40,449 bases of DNA from an uncultured Elstera sp. (GCA_903931835.1 CAIZEE010000258.1:1-40449); one strand, 5' to 3'; shown: positions 17,568-28,351, counted from the first letter of the stretch. The notes: generated by a model from the sequence alone, not told the origin. A program made the numbers and translations.

Positions 17568-18701
17568 ATGACTTTGCCATCAGATCTGGACGCCGTTGAC
17601 CGCCGGTTTTTGGCGCGCGCCACCGTGGCGCCCGGCGCCGCTATTCTGGCTGCGGGCGAGGATGCCTCCCAATGGGCGGCTGCCGCCCGGCTTGCCGCTG
17701 GCAGCGCCCGAGTGGAAGTCGTGGCGCCAGGACAGACGATCGCCGACGTGATGTCGGAGCGCGCCATCCGCCATATCTTCATGTTGCATCATCGCGGGCC
17801 GAACCCGCTGGCGATGCTTGCGACTGTGACGCAGATGCTCACCCATTCTCGGATCGATCTGCTCACCGTCGGCGATTTCGACGTGGGTGAAGACTTGCCG
17901 CCGCTCATCGAGTTGATGGCGGCGCGTCGCTATCAGCTATTCGGCATTGAGGCCGATGGTGCGGGCATAGAGCCGATCTTCACGCCGGCTGATGGACTGC
18001 ATTTCCATCAATTTCTGGCGGTGCAGGAGCGCCTGTTCGATCTGTTGATGTTTAATACGCCGCGCTCGCTCGATGTTGCTGAGCTGCTGCAGACGCATCG
18101 CGTTTCGGTCAGGGGGTTGGTCCACGTTGGCGCGCATGAGGGCGAGGAACTACCTGCCTATCGCCGGATTGGCGATTTTCCGATCGCGCTGATCGAGGCC
18201 CATCCCGGGGTTCATGATCGGCTGGCCGCGATCATGGCGGATCAGGTCAATGTGATGACCGTCCACGCTGCGATTTCGGATCGCGAAGGACCGGTGACGC
18301 TGCGCGTCAATATCAACGACGAATGCAATTCCTTGCTGCCGATTGGCACGCTGTCGCGGCTTCTGCCGACAATGGTCGAATGCGCAACGGTTGAAGTGCC
18401 GGGCCGCACGCTTGACGGCTTGTTTGCCGACTGGCGCGCCGCCGGGGCGGCCATCGCCAACGCCAATGTCCTGGTTTCGGACATTCAAGGGGCGGAACTT
18501 ATGGCGCTTGAGGGTGCGCGATCTATTCTGCCGCAATTCGACGCGGTGATCCTGGAAGTGTCGTTCGACGACCTTTATGCCGGCTGCGCGCAAGTCGAAG
18601 ACATCGACCAATTCATGAGCCGCGCTGGTTTTAGCCGGGTTGCGACCGTGTCGACCTATCACCGCGACTGGAGCGACGCGTTTTATCGGCGCGATCGTTG
18701 A
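17568..18701 (+). CDS. FkbM family methyltransferase with N-terminal extension
   Basis: C-terminal half: VSVRGLVHVGAHEGEELPAYRRIGDFPIALIEAHPGVHDRL...LKVRTLDGL-like TLDGLF...VLVSDIQGAELMALEGARSIL. Confidence 0.85.
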   Translation: MTLPSDLDAVDRRFLARATVAPGAAILAAGEDASQWAAAARLAAGSARVEVVAPGQTIADVMSERAIRHIFMLHHRGPNPLAMLATVTQMLTHSRIDLLTVGDFDVGEDLPPLIELMAARRYQLFGIEADGAGIEPIFTPADGLHFHQFLAVQERLFDLLMFNTPRSLDVAELLQTHRVSVRGLVHVGAHEGEELPAYRRIGDFPIALIEAHPGVHDRLAAIMADQVNVMTVHAAISDREGPVTLRVNINDECNSLLPIGTLSRLLPTMVECATVEVPGRTLDGLFADWRAAGAAIANANVLVSDIQGAELMALEGARSILPQFDAVILEVSFDDLYAGCAQVEDIDQFMSRAGFSRVATVSTYHRDWSDAFYRRDR

Positions 18702-18734
18702 GGGCGGCAAGAAGTAATCAGCGGGTCGTGCGAT

Positions 18735-18776
18735 GAAAAAAGGGCTTAGCCGTTACCAGCTAAGCCCTTTTAAAAT
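18735..18776 (-). terminator. Intrinsic terminator downstream of tRNA-Ala
   Basis: AAAAAAGGGCTTAGC-cgttacca-GCTAAGCCCTTTT; on the minus strand the hairpin is followed by TTTTTT. Confidence 0.85.
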
Positions 18777-18852
<76 letters not shown>

Positions 18853-18948
18853 GTAAATGATTGGGATGCGCGGGCGTTGGGCCCGAGCAAGGCCGTCTTG
18901 ATATCGGCAACGCTCTGCCGTGCCAAGCGAAAAGATGAGCGCTTAGGT

Positions 18949-19317
18949 TTAGCGCTCGTCCTCGTCCTCGATATTCTCGATGACTTCGGCCATGTCGTCT
19001 TCGTCTTCGCCGAGTTCGGATGCATCCTCGATCAGATCGGGATCTTCCTCTTCCGCACCATCGGCGACGATTTCGGCGTCCTCATCCTCGACCTCGATCA
19101 GGTCATCGGCATCAACGACGATCTCCGCATCCTCGATGATCGCCGGTGCGACTTCCTTCTCCACCGCAGCCGGACGGGCGCGGCGCGACTTCAGGATGGC
19201 CTCGGGATCGAACACCGTGCCGCATTTCGGGCAGACAATCGGATCACGGCGCAAGTCGTAGAACGCAGCGCTGCAGCTGTTGCACTGGCGCTTAATACCC
19301 CATTCCGGCTTGACCAT
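18949..19317 (-). CDS. TIGR02300 (FYDLN acid) family protein
   Basis: [40 protein letters not shown] plus very acidic tail. Confidence 0.92.
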   Translation of the reverse strand: MVKPEWGIKRQCNSCSAAFYDLRRDPIVCPKCGTVFDPEAILKSRRARPAAVEKEVAPAIIEDAEIVVDADDLIEVEDEDAEIVADGAEEEDPDLIEDASELGEDEDDMAEVIENIEDEDER

Positions 19318-19468
19318 TAAATTTCTCTCCGTTCGAACGGCGCGATGCAATGACACGCTCGCGTGCCGCTGTCAAAGCAAAATGCTTGGATTGCCAAGGA
19401 CAATTCCGCCACCCGTGACGGACTGGTCCAAAGCCGGCCTGTATGCTAGAGCCTGGGTCGTATCCGAT

Positions 19469-20818
19469 ATGACGGGAGTAGGGACGGGCGTGACCGATCG
19501 TGGCTTAACATCGCGCAAAGTTGGGCGCTTGAGTGGAACTGCGCAAGTGCCGGGCGATAAGTCAATCTCCCACCGTGCACTGATGATCGCCGGCATCACC
19601 GTCGGCAAGACGACCATAACGGGATTGCTGGAGGGCGATGACGTGCTGGCGACCGCCTCGGCGTTGCGCGCGATGGGCGCCAAGGTCGAACAACTCGGCG
19701 GCGGCGTCTGGCGGATCAGCGGTGTCGGCGTCGGCGGTCTTGGCGAGCCGGCTGAGCCGCTTGATCTCGGCAATGCGGGAACGGCGACGCGGCTGCTGAT
19801 GGGCTTGGTCGCAACCCATGACTTCACGAGTTTCTTTACCGGCGACGCGTCGCTGTCGAGCCGCCCGATGGCGCGGGTGATCAAACCGCTGGAGGCGATG
19901 GGCGCGCGTATCGTCGCGCGGTCCGGCGGTCGCCTGCCACTGGCCGTGATCGGCACAGCCACGCCTTTGCCGATCACCTATACGCTGCCGGTGGCGTCCG
20001 CCCAGGTCAAATCGGCGATCCTGCTGGCCGGTCTCAATACGCCGGGCGAGACGACGGTGATCGAGCCGGTGCTGACGCGCGATCATACCGAGCTGATGCT
20101 GACCCATTTCGGCGCCGAGATGCGGATCGAGGAATTGGCCGAGGGTGGGCGCAAGATCACGGTGATCGGCCATCCGGAATTGGTGCCCGCCGACATCGTG
20201 GTACCCGCCGATCCGTCCTCCGCCGCATTCCCGATGGTGGCTGCCCTGATCGCACCGGAGGGCGATATTATTCTGAGCGGCGTTGGCACTAATCCACTGC
20301 GCACCGGGCTGATCCAGACGCTGATCGAGATGGGTGCCGCGATCACGCTGGAAAACCCGCGCATCGAGGGTGGTGAAAGCGTGGCTGATCTGCGGGTACG
20401 TAGCAGCGCCTTGCGCGGCATAACGGTGCCGGCGGAGCGGGCGCCCAGCATGATCGATGAATATCCGGTTTTGGCTGTCGCCGCAGCCTGTGCCACCGGC
20501 CGCACCACGATGCTCGGCCTCGGCGAATTGCGGGTCAAGGAAAGCGATCGGCTGGCGGCCATGGCGACCGGGCTGGCGGCCTGCGGCGTGAAGCTGTCGG
20601 TCGAGGGGGACACCTTGATTGTCGAGGGCGAGGGCAGGCCGCCGCTTGGCGGGGCCATGATCGCAACCGAGCTCGATCACCGCATCGCCATGTCCTTCCT
20701 GGTTCTGGGCACGGTGACCGCTGAACCCGTCATGGTTGATGACGGATCGCCGATCGATACCAGCTTCCCCGGATTTGCCGCGCTGATGAACGGCCTTGGC
20801 TGCCGGATCGGCGCGTGA
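19469..20818 (+). CDS. aroA: 3-phosphoshikimate 1-carboxyvinyltransferase (EPSP synthase)
   Basis: [64 protein letters not shown]. Start uncertain. Confidence 0.95.
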   Translation: MTGVGTGVTDRGLTSRKVGRLSGTAQVPGDKSISHRALMIAGITVGKTTITGLLEGDDVLATASALRAMGAKVEQLGGGVWRISGVGVGGLGEPAEPLDLGNAGTATRLLMGLVATHDFTSFFTGDASLSSRPMARVIKPLEAMGARIVARSGGRLPLAVIGTATPLPITYTLPVASAQVKSAILLAGLNTPGETTVIEPVLTRDHTELMLTHFGAEMRIEELAEGGRKITVIGHPELVPADIVVPADPSSAAFPMVAALIAPEGDIILSGVGTNPLRTGLIQTLIEMGAAITLENPRIEGGESVADLRVRSSALRGITVPAERAPSMIDEYPVLAVAAACATGRTTMLGLGELRVKESDRLAAMATGLAACGVKLSVEGDTLIVEGEGRPPLGGAMIATELDHRIAMSFLVLGTVTAEPVMVDDGSPIDTSFPGFAALMNGLGCRIGA

Positions 20819-21438
20819 CCAGTCCAAAGATCATCGCCGTTGATGGTCCGGCGGCGTCGGGCAAGGGCACGCTGGCGGCGAAGCTCGCTCGGCATTTCGG
20901 CTTTCATTTTCTCGATACCGGGCTGCTCTATCGCGCGGTCGGGTATCAGGTGCGCGATGCGATTGGCGACCGCGATGCTGCGATTGCTGCTGCCCGCGCC
21001 TTCGATCCTGCCTGGTTGACGCAGCCTGAGTTGCGTGGTGATGAAGCGGCGCGATTGGCCTCGCAAATCTCCGCCATCCCCGAAGTTCGCACCGCCCTGC
21101 TCGACTTCCAGCGGCGCTTCGCAGCTCAGCCGCCGGGTGCTGTTCTGGATGGGCGCGATATCGGCACCGTCATCTGTCCCGATGCTCCGGCAAAGCTCTA
21201 TGTCACAGCCGACGTGGAGGTGCGCGCCCAGCGCAGGCTGAAAGAGTTGCAGGGGCGGGGTGTTGTCAGTATATATGCGGCGGTTCTGCAGGACCTGATC
21301 GACCGAGATACACGCGACAGCGCACGCAGTGCTGCCCCCCTCAAGGTGGCTGACGGTGCCTTTGTCCTCGATACCTCAGCGCTTAACGCGGATGAAGTTT
21401 TCGAAGCCGCCCTCTCCTGGATCACCCCGCGGATCTGA
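20815..21438 (+). CDS. cmk: Cytidylate kinase
   Basis: [56 protein letters not shown] start overlaps the aroA stop. Confidence 0.95.
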   Translation: MTSPKIIAVDGPAASGKGTLAAKLARHFGFHFLDTGLLYRAVGYQVRDAIGDRDAAIAAARAFDPAWLTQPELRGDEAARLASQISAIPEVRTALLDFQRRFAAQPPGAVLDGRDIGTVICPDAPAKLYVTADVEVRAQRRLKELQGRGVVSIYAAVLQDLIDRDTRDSARSAAPLKVADGAFVLDTSALNADEVFEAALSWITPRI

Positions 21439-21443
21439 CGTTT

Positions 21444-21465
21444 TTTCACGCGTCCATGCGTGAAA
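21444..21465. repeat. Inverted repeat in the cmk-rpsA interval
   Basis: TTTCACGC-gtccat-GCGTGAAA, perfect 8-bp arms. Confidence 0.6.
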
Positions 21466-21583
21466 CCGACGTCCCTTTAAACCTCTGATCTGCTGCAACG
21501 GCAATCGTCCAGCCGAAGCGGCGCGGTATCCGGCAGTGAGCCCACTGGTCCGAACCGGCAGAAAACAGGACTTGGGAGTTTTG

Positions 21584-23323
21584 ATGGCTAGAGCGATTGC
21601 GGCAACGACGACGACGGATATGGCGCCGCCCCCGTCTATGGAGAATTTCGCAGCCCTGCTCGATGAGACACTGGGCAGCGGCGACGGTCTGGAAGGCACC
21701 GTCATAAAGGGTCGCATCGTTGCGATCGATAACGACCATGCTTTGATCGATGTTGGTTTGAAGTCCGAGGGGCGCGTTCCCCTGCGTGAGTTCGCCACCC
21801 CCGGTCAGAATCTCGAACTCAAGGTTGGCGATACGGTCGAGGTTTTCCTTGAGCGTATGGAAGACAAGCATGGCGAAGCGCAGCTGTCGCGTGAGAAGGC
21901 CCGTCGTGAGGAAGCCTGGAATGTTCTGGAAACCGCGTTCCAGGAAAACCAGCGCGTCACCGGCGTGATCTTCGGCCGCGTCAAGGGCGGCTTCACTGTC
22001 GATCTGTCGGGTGCCGTCGCGTTCCTGCCGGGCAGCCAGGTCGATATCCGCCCGGTGCGCGATATCGGACCGCTGCTGGGTTCGCCGCAGCCTTTCCAGA
22101 TCCTCAAGATGGATCGCCGCCGCGGCAACATCGTTGTCTCGCGCCGCGCCGTGCTGGAAGAAAGCCGCGCGGAGGCTCGCTCGGAGCTGGTCGCCTCGCT
22201 GAAGGAAGGCCAAGTGCTCCAGGGCGTGGTCAAGAACATTACCGATTACGGCGCCTTCGTCGATCTGGGCGGCGTGGACAGTTTGCTGCATGTCACCGAC
22301 ATCGCGTGGCGCCGTATCAACCACCCGTCGGAAGCGCTGACCATCGGTCAGAATGTGACCGTGCAGGTCATCCGCTTCAACCCGGAAACCCAGCGCATCA
22401 GCCTTGGCATGAAGCAGCTTGAGGCCGATCCGTGGGAAGGCGTCGACGCCAAGTACCCGGTCAATGCGAAGTTCATGGGCCGCGTCACCAACATCACCGA
22501 TTACGGCGCCTTTGTGGAGCTGGAGCCGGGTATCGAGGGTCTGGTGCATGTCTCTGAGATGAGCTGGACCAAGAAGAACGTGCATCCTGGCAAGATCGTT
22601 TCGACCAGCCAGGAAGTCGAAGTCATGGTGCTCGATGTCGATCCGCAGAAGCGGCGCATCAGCCTTGGCCTGAAGCAGTGCATCGAGAATCCCTGGGACA
22701 AGTTTACCGACCAGTTCCCGGTTGGTGCGGAGATGGAAGGCGAAGTTCGCAACATCACCGAGTTCGGCCTGTTTGTCGGTCTGCCGGGCGATATCGACGG
22801 CATGGTTCACCTGTCGGATATCGACTGGGAGAAGCCGGGCGAGGAAGCCGTCGAGGACTACAAAAAAGGCGACATGGTCAAGGTCAAGGTGCTCGATGTC
22901 GATATCGAGAAAGAGCGCATCAGCCTTGGCATCAAGCAGCTCACCCCTGATCCGTTCGAGGCCGGCGCAAGCTCGCTCAAACGCGGCGATCTGGTGACCT
23001 GCACCGTGTCGGCGATCGTCGATAACGGCATCGAGGTTGATCTGGGCGAAGCCGGTCAAGGCTTCATCCGCAAGGCCGAGCTTGCCCGTGAGCGTTCCGA
23101 ACAGCGTCCTGACCGCTTCGCCGTTGGCGAAAAAGTCGACGCCAAGGTCACCTCGGTCGATCGCACGACCCGGCGCATTCAGCTGTCGATCAAGGCGCGC
23201 GAAGTTGAGGAAGACAAGCAGGCCATGGCCGAATTCGGTTCGTCCGATTCGGGCGCCAGCCTGGGCGACATTCTGGGTGCGGCCATCCGTCAGGCTCGCC
23301 AGAAGGATGACAAGGATAAGTAG
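21584..23323 (+). CDS. rpsA: 30S ribosomal protein S1
   Basis: Multiple S1 domains (GVVKNITDYGAFVDLGGVDSLLHVTDIAWRRINHPSE...); ATG at 21584 gives MARAIAATTTTDMAPPPSMENFAALLDE. Confidence 0.96.
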   Translation: MARAIAATTTTDMAPPPSMENFAALLDETLGSGDGLEGTVIKGRIVAIDNDHALIDVGLKSEGRVPLREFATPGQNLELKVGDTVEVFLERMEDKHGEAQLSREKARREEAWNVLETAFQENQRVTGVIFGRVKGGFTVDLSGAVAFLPGSQVDIRPVRDIGPLLGSPQPFQILKMDRRRGNIVVSRRAVLEESRAEARSELVASLKEGQVLQGVVKNITDYGAFVDLGGVDSLLHVTDIAWRRINHPSEALTIGQNVTVQVIRFNPETQRISLGMKQLEADPWEGVDAKYPVNAKFMGRVTNITDYGAFVELEPGIEGLVHVSEMSWTKKNVHPGKIVSTSQEVEVMVLDVDPQKRRISLGLKQCIENPWDKFTDQFPVGAEMEGEVRNITEFGLFVGLPGDIDGMVHLSDIDWEKPGEEAVEDYKKGDMVKVKVLDVDIEKERISLGIKQLTPDPFEAGASSLKRGDLVTCTVSAIVDNGIEVDLGEAGQGFIRKAELARERSEQRPDRFAVGEKVDAKVTSVDRTTRRIQLSIKAREVEEDKQAMAEFGSSDSGASLGDILGAAIRQARQKDDKDK

Positions 23324-23358
23324 TCCTACCTAACTACTTGGGAGGCTGAACAACCGAC

Positions 23359-23409
23359 GCGACCGCTCCAGTTTGCCCCATGGGCCGACTGGGCGGTCGT
23401 TTCTTTTTG
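23359..23409 (+). terminator. Intrinsic terminator of rpsA
   Basis: GCGACCGC-T-CCAGT ... ACTGG-GCGGTCGT followed by TTTCTTTTT. Confidence 0.85.
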
Positions 23410-23521
23410 TAAAAAGCCCAATAGGGCGAATGGCTTATCCTTGACGCCGCGAGCCCAAGAGGGCACGGTAACGTTGCAAAGCTTCGCCGAGAACGTCGAA
23501 TGACGCTGGCAGGAGGATGAA

Positions 23522-23815
23522 GTGACGAAATCCGAATTAATTCTGCGATTGGCAGAGCTCAATCCGCATTTGTACCAACGCGACGTTGATCGCATCGTAT
23601 CGACAATTTTCGATCAAATCGCACAAGCCCTGGCCCGTGGTGACCGGGTCGAGCTGCGCGGCTTCGGCGCATTCTCGATCAAGAAGCGCGAGGCGCGGAT
23701 CGGCCGCAACCCCCGTACCGGCTCATCGGTCCAGGTCGACGAGAAGGCGATCCCCTTCTTCAAGACCGGCAAGCAATTGCGCGACCGGCTGAACGAAAAA
23801 GATGGCAAGGCGTAG
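23522..23815 (+). CDS. ihfB: Integration host factor subunit beta
   Basis: [98 protein letters not shown] before GTG; directly downstream of rpsA. Confidence 0.95.
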   Translation: MTKSELILRLAELNPHLYQRDVDRIVSTIFDQIAQALARGDRVELRGFGAFSIKKREARIGRNPRTGSSVQVDEKAIPFFKTGKQLRDRLNEKDGKA

Positions 23816-24167
23816 CAACCTCGCGCGGCGATTATCCTGGATCGCCACAGTCTTTTTCGGCGTGGTGTTGAGCGTTTTCTCGGTCGCGAATCACGCGCCG
23901 GTCAGCATCGATTTATGGCCATTGCCACTGGGCGTGGACCTGCCGCTCTTCGCCGTAGCGCTCGGTATGCTTGCTCTCGGCATTATGGTCGGCGCCTTGA
24001 TGTTTTGGGTCCAGATGCTGCGCTGGCGTCTGCGCGCCCGCCGGCTGGAACGCCGCCTCGACGATATGCAGGCGGCGAGCGTGGTTGCGACCGGCAATGA
24101 ACAGCTAAGGTCGGCCGCTCTCACAACCGCAGCCACAGTCGATGCTGGCACGCTGCCAGTACTCTGA
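23802..24167 (+). CDS. LapA/DUF1049-type small membrane protein
   Basis: Two TM helices, [53 protein letters not shown]; located after ihfB. Confidence 0.8.
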   Translation: MARRSNLARRLSWIATVFFGVVLSVFSVANHAPVSIDLWPLPLGVDLPLFAVALGMLALGIMVGALMFWVQMLRWRLRARRLERRLDDMQAASVVATGNEQLRSAALTTAATVDAGTLPVL

Positions 24168-24209
24168 TACCGCCGGACTCGCTGCGTGAATTTCCGGCTT
24201 TGGGAAAGT

Positions 24210-24238
24210 TTGTCATCGCCTTGTCATGAAACTGTAAT
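24210..24238 (+). promoter_or_regulatory. Pho box (PhoB binding site), three 11-bp-spaced half-sites
   Basis: TTGTCAT-CGCC-TTGTCAT-GAAA-CTGTAAT at 24210, 24221 and 24232, upstream of pstS. Confidence 0.9.
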
Positions 24239-24318
24239 AGAGGCGCGTTAGGGTCCGGCTGTCATGAGCCCATGCTGACGTTCCTGTCGGAATCGACGCT
24301 CAGTTCCAGGAGATCGCC

Positions 24319-25374
24319 TTGACCATACTTCCCAAATTTCTCGCTGTCGGCCTGTTGTCTGCGGCAATCGGACTGGCTTCCGTCCAGCCGTCCACCGCCA
24401 CCGATATTTCCGGTGCGGGTGCGACTTTCCCGAACCCGATTTATACCAAATGGGCAGAAGCTTTTAAGGCGAAGACCGGCAACCAGCTCAATTATCAGTC
24501 GATCGGCTCCGGCGGCGGGATCAAGCAGATCCTGGCCAAGACCGTCGATTTCGGCGCCTCGGACGCACCGCAGAAGCCCGAATGGCTTGAACAGAACGGC
24601 ATCATCCAGTTCCCGATGATTATGGGCGGCGTCGTGCCGGTCATCAACGTACCGGGCATTGAGCCGGGGCAGATGAAGCTGACCGGTCCGCTGATCGCCG
24701 ATATCTATCTCGGCAAGGTCACCAAGTGGAACGACAAGGCGATCGCCGCTCTCAATCCCAGCCTCAAGCTGCCGGATGTCGCGATCGCTGCGGTCTACCG
24801 CTCGGACGGGTCGGGTACGACCTTCAACTTCGCCGATTACCTGGCCAAGGTCAGCCCGGAATGGAAGGAAAAGGTCGGCGTCAACGCTTCGCTCGAATGG
24901 CCGACCGGTATGGGCGGCAAGGGCAATGAGGGTGTTGCAGCCCTGACCGCACGCACGCCTGGCGCCATTGGCTATGTCGAATACGCATATGCCAAACAGA
25001 ACAAGCTGACCTACACGCTGGTCCGTAACAAGGATGGCGAATATCCGGCCCCGGATCTGGCCTCCTTCGGTGCTGCCGGCGCCAATGCAGATTGGGCGCA
25101 TGCTCCCGGCTACTATCTGATCGTGACCGACGCGCCGGGCAAGGCCAGCTGGCCGATCGCCGCCACCAGCTTCATCCTGGTCTACAAGGTGCAGGACAAG
25201 CCGGAGGTCGCCAAGACGGTGTTGTCCTTCCTCGACTGGTCTTATAAGAACGGCCAGGACATGGCCAAGGGCCTCGATTACGTGCCAATTCCCGACAATG
25301 TCGTAGCCCTGGTCGAAAAGACCTGGGGTGAGATCAAGGGAGCCGACGGCACGCCGATCTGGACCGGCAAGTAG
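24319..25374 (+). CDS. pstS: Phosphate ABC transporter substrate-binding protein
   Basis: Signal peptide; ISGAGATFPNPIYTKWAEAFKAKTGNQLNYQSIGSGGGIKQI; TKWNDKAIAALNP; YRSDGSGTTFNF. TTG start with SD AGGAGA. Confidence 0.96.
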   Translation: MTILPKFLAVGLLSAAIGLASVQPSTATDISGAGATFPNPIYTKWAEAFKAKTGNQLNYQSIGSGGGIKQILAKTVDFGASDAPQKPEWLEQNGIIQFPMIMGGVVPVINVPGIEPGQMKLTGPLIADIYLGKVTKWNDKAIAALNPSLKLPDVAIAAVYRSDGSGTTFNFADYLAKVSPEWKEKVGVNASLEWPTGMGGKGNEGVAALTARTPGAIGYVEYAYAKQNKLTYTLVRNKDGEYPAPDLASFGAAGANADWAHAPGYYLIVTDAPGKASWPIAATSFILVYKVQDKPEVAKTVLSFLDWSYKNGQDMAKGLDYVPIPDNVVALVEKTWGEIKGADGTPIWTGK

Positions 25375-25399
25375 CCGCTAAGCTAAAAGGTCGATGAAA

Positions 25400-25424
25400 G
25401 GGGATGGGGCTTGGCCCCGTCCCC
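25400..25424 (+). repeat. Strong intercistronic hairpin between pstS and pstC
   Basis: GGGGATGGGGC-ttg-GCCCCGTCCCC, 11-bp stem with one G-U wobble, no T tract. Confidence 0.75.
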
Positions 25425-25446
25425 TGACTTGTTATGAGGATGTATT

Positions 25447-26409
25447 TTGGCTGACGTCACAGCGCAGAGTCCCACTGCCCGCCGCCCGGTATCATGGGCC
25501 GACGACGTCTTTCGTTACGCCACAGCTTTCTGCGCAGCGCTTATTCTGTTCATGGTTGGCGGCGTTGCGATCACGTTGTTCCAGGGCTCGCTGCCGGCAA
25601 TGGAAGCCTATGGGCTGGGTTTCGTCACCGCCGAATCCTGGAATCCGGTAACCGAGAAATTCGGCGGACTCGGTCCGATTTACGGAACTTTGGTGACCTC
25701 CGCCATCGCGATGGTGATCGGCGTGCCATTGAGCTTCGGCATTGCCGTGTTCATCACCCAATTATCGCCTGGCTGGCTGAAACGGCCGCTCAGCACCGCG
25801 ATCGAGCTGCTGGCCGGCATTCCCAGTATCATCTATGGCATCTGGGGCCTGTTCGTCCTGGCGCCGTTTCTGCAGGAACACATCTATCCCTATTTCGTCG
25901 AGACGCTGGGCGCCTTGCCGGTGATCGGATCGCTATTCGGTGGACCACCGCTTGGTATCAGCGTCTTCACTGCGGGCCTCATCCTCGGCATCATGATCCT
26001 GCCATTCGTCTCATCGATCATGCGCGACGTGTTTGAGACGGTACCGCCAATGCTGCGGGAATCGGCGTTCGGCCTGGGGGCGACGACCGGGGAAGTGGTC
26101 TGGAAGATCGTTCTGCCGTTTACCCGTATCGGCGTCTTTGGCGGCTGCATGCTCGGGCTCGGCCGTGCGCTCGGCGAGACCATGGCGGTGACGTTCGTCA
26201 TCGGCAATGCGCACCGCCTGCCGCACTCGTTATTGGCGCCCGGCACAACGATCTCGGCCGCACTCGCCAACGAATTCAACGAGGCGACCGGCGACCTCTA
26301 TCTGTCGTCGTTGACCCTGCTTGGCCTCATCCTGTACGTCATCACACTGATCGTGCTCAGCATTGCTAAGGTCATGCTGACGCGATTGCAGCGGCAAGCC
26401 GGGCGTTAG
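25447..26409 (+). CDS. pstC: Phosphate ABC transporter permease PstC
   Basis: GLGPIYGTLVTSAIAMVIGVPLSFGIAVFITQL; GIPSIIYGIWGLFVLAPF; GLGRALGETMAVTFVIGN. TTG start with GAGGA SD. Confidence 0.94.
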   Translation: MADVTAQSPTARRPVSWADDVFRYATAFCAALILFMVGGVAITLFQGSLPAMEAYGLGFVTAESWNPVTEKFGGLGPIYGTLVTSAIAMVIGVPLSFGIAVFITQLSPGWLKRPLSTAIELLAGIPSIIYGIWGLFVLAPFLQEHIYPYFVETLGALPVIGSLFGGPPLGISVFTAGLILGIMILPFVSSIMRDVFETVPPMLRESAFGLGATTGEVVWKIVLPFTRIGVFGGCMLGLGRALGETMAVTFVIGNAHRLPHSLLAPGTTISAALANEFNEATGDLYLSSLTLLGLILYVITLIVLSIAKVMLTRLQRQAGR

Positions 26410-26420
26410 GGGCCAGCATC

Positions 26421-27266
26421 ATGGATCTTTACGCGCGCCGCCGACTTGGCAATCGATTGATGATCGGCTTCTCCTGTGGGGCGGCCTTGCTTGGCGTTTT
26501 CTGCTTGGCGGAGATCATGTGGACGCTGCTGATCAACGGCATCTCCGCGATCAATCTCGATATTTTCATCAAGGACACGCCGCCGCCGCCCGGCGCCGGA
26601 GGCGGATTGCGCAACGCCATCTTCGGCAGCATCGCGATGACCGCAGTCGCGACGCTCGCGGCGACGCCAATCGGCATTCTGGCGGGCACGTTTCTCGCCG
26701 AATTTGCACAGAAAAGCCGGTTCGGGCACATCGTCCGCTTCGTCAATGACATCCTGCTGAGCTCACCATCGATCATTATCGGCCTGTTCGTCTATCAACT
26801 GATCGTGCTGCGCGAGCATCATTTCTCAGCCTGGGCCGGCGCCTTTGCGCTGGCGCTCATCGCCCTTCCGGTGATCGTGCGCACGGCGGAGGATATGCTG
26901 AGCCTGGTTCCCGCAGCGCAGCGTGAGGCTGCGGCGGCGCTGGGAGCCCAGAAATGGCGTGTGATCGTGTCGATTTCGTTCCGCGCTGCGCGTCAGGGGC
27001 TGGTGACCGGTGTGATGCTGGCGATCGCGCGTATTAGTGGGGAAACAGCACCACTCTTGTTTACCGCTCTTGGTAATCTGAATTGGAGCACGGATATGAA
27101 TGGGCAGATGGCGAGCCTGCCCAAGGTCATCTTCGACTTCGCCTTCAGCCCGTATGAGGAATGGCAGAAATTGGCCTGGGGCGGGGCGTTGCTAATTACC
27201 GTAACAATCTTGATGCTGAATATCGGGGCGCGCGCCTTGTCGAATTGGAGCAGTGAAGCGAAATGA
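26421..27266 (+). CDS. pstA: Phosphate ABC transporter permease PstA
   Basis: [53 protein letters not shown]; follows pstC. Confidence 0.94.
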   Translation: MDLYARRRLGNRLMIGFSCGAALLGVFCLAEIMWTLLINGISAINLDIFIKDTPPPPGAGGGLRNAIFGSIAMTAVATLAATPIGILAGTFLAEFAQKSRFGHIVRFVNDILLSSPSIIIGLFVYQLIVLREHHFSAWAGAFALALIALPVIVRTAEDMLSLVPAAQREAAAALGAQKWRVIVSISFRAARQGLVTGVMLAIARISGETAPLLFTALGNLNWSTDMNGQMASLPKVIFDFAFSPYEEWQKLAWGGALLITVTILMLNIGARALSNWSSEAK

Positions 27267-28165
27267 ATTCTCCATCTTCTTCCGTGCCGCTGACGCCGCG
27301 CACCGCATCCAGCTTCGGTGCAGATGCGGAAACGCCAGATCAAGGCCAGGGTGGTGCCGCTGCCCCGTCGCTATCAGGATTTAGAATGCCCACCGATGCC
27401 ACAACAACGCCCGTCGACAAGGTCGTCATCCGTGACTTGAACTTTTATTACAACAAGTTCCACGCGCTGAAATCGATCAACCTGAATCTTTACGAAAAGA
27501 ACGTTACGGCATTTATCGGCCCGTCCGGCTGCGGGAAATCGACCCTGTTGCGTGTTCTTAATCGCATCTATGAGCTGTACCCCGATCAGCGCGCCGAGGG
27601 CGAGGTGATCGTCGACGGCCAGAATATTCTGGACCCTCGCCTCGATCTCAACCGGCTGCGCGCCAAGATCGGCATGGTCTTCCAGAAGCCGACGCCGTTC
27701 CCGATGTCGATCTACGACAATGTTGCCTTTGGCATCCGGCTCTATGAGCGTCTGCCGAAATCCGAGCTCGATGGCCGGGTGGAATCGGCATTGCGCCGGG
27801 CCGCCTTGTGGGAAGAGGTCAAGAACAAGCTACGCCAGAGCGGGCTCAGCCTGTCAGGCGGCCAGCAGCAGCGGCTGTGCATCGCGCGCGCGATCGCCGT
27901 GCGGCCCGCCGTGTTGCTGCTCGACGAGCCGGCCTCCGCCCTTGATCCGATTTCGACGCAGAAGATTGAGGAGCTGATATCCGAGCTTAAATCGGATTAC
28001 TGCATCGCCATCGTCACGCATAATATGCAGCAGGCGGCGCGCAGCTCCGATTTCACCGCCTTTATGTATCTCGGCGAGTTGGTCGAATTCAGCGCGACCG
28101 AGGCGATGTTCACCCATCCGACCCAACGCCGGACTGAGGATTACATCACCGGCCGGTTTGGCTAA
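27263..28165 (+). CDS. pstB: Phosphate ABC transporter ATP-binding protein
   Basis: [66 protein letters not shown]. Confidence 0.96.
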   Translation: MNSPSSSVPLTPRTASSFGADAETPDQGQGGAAAPSLSGFRMPTDATTTPVDKVVIRDLNFYYNKFHALKSINLNLYEKNVTAFIGPSGCGKSTLLRVLNRIYELYPDQRAEGEVIVDGQNILDPRLDLNRLRAKIGMVFQKPTPFPMSIYDNVAFGIRLYERLPKSELDGRVESALRRAALWEEVKNKLRQSGLSLSGGQQQRLCIARAIAVRPAVLLLDEPASALDPISTQKIEELISELKSDYCIAIVTHNMQQAARSSDFTAFMYLGELVEFSATEAMFTHPTQRRTEDYITGRFG

Positions 28166-28351
28166 AGCCTACGCCACCGGCGCCGAGCCGCACCGCCTCA
28201 TTGTCGAAATAGCACCGGCCGGCGATCTTTCGCATTGGCGGCGAGTCGCGTTTGCTCTAGAACGTGGCTAGGAGATCCACGGTGCAGGCACAGTATCAGC
28301 CTAGCGCTCGTATCCCGACTCGCGGGATTCGCGAACAGGAGGGCCACGCCG

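Noticed and set aside
17348-17782. Upstream extension of the hemN ORF to 17782
   Set aside because: It runs through the FNR box and promoter region; homologous HemN starts fit MTPAELIARYDGRVPRYTSYP at 17347.
19562-20827. 421-aa minus-strand ORF opposite aroA
   Set aside because: Antisense shadow; aroA motifs are clear on the plus strand.
22200-22960. Repeated DNA phrases in rpsA (e.g. cgcatcagccttggc)
   Set aside because: Explained by tandem S1 domains, not a mobile or regulatory repeat.
21446-23059. 537-aa minus-strand ORF opposite rpsA
   Set aside because: Antisense shadow of the repeated S1 domains; the apparent repeats mirror the S1 repeats.
28142-28231. Short minus-strand ORF ([29 protein letters not shown]) between pstB and the nucleotidase-like gene
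   Set aside because: Only about 29 aa, overlaps the pstB 3' end, no recognisable family; insufficient support for a gene or relic.
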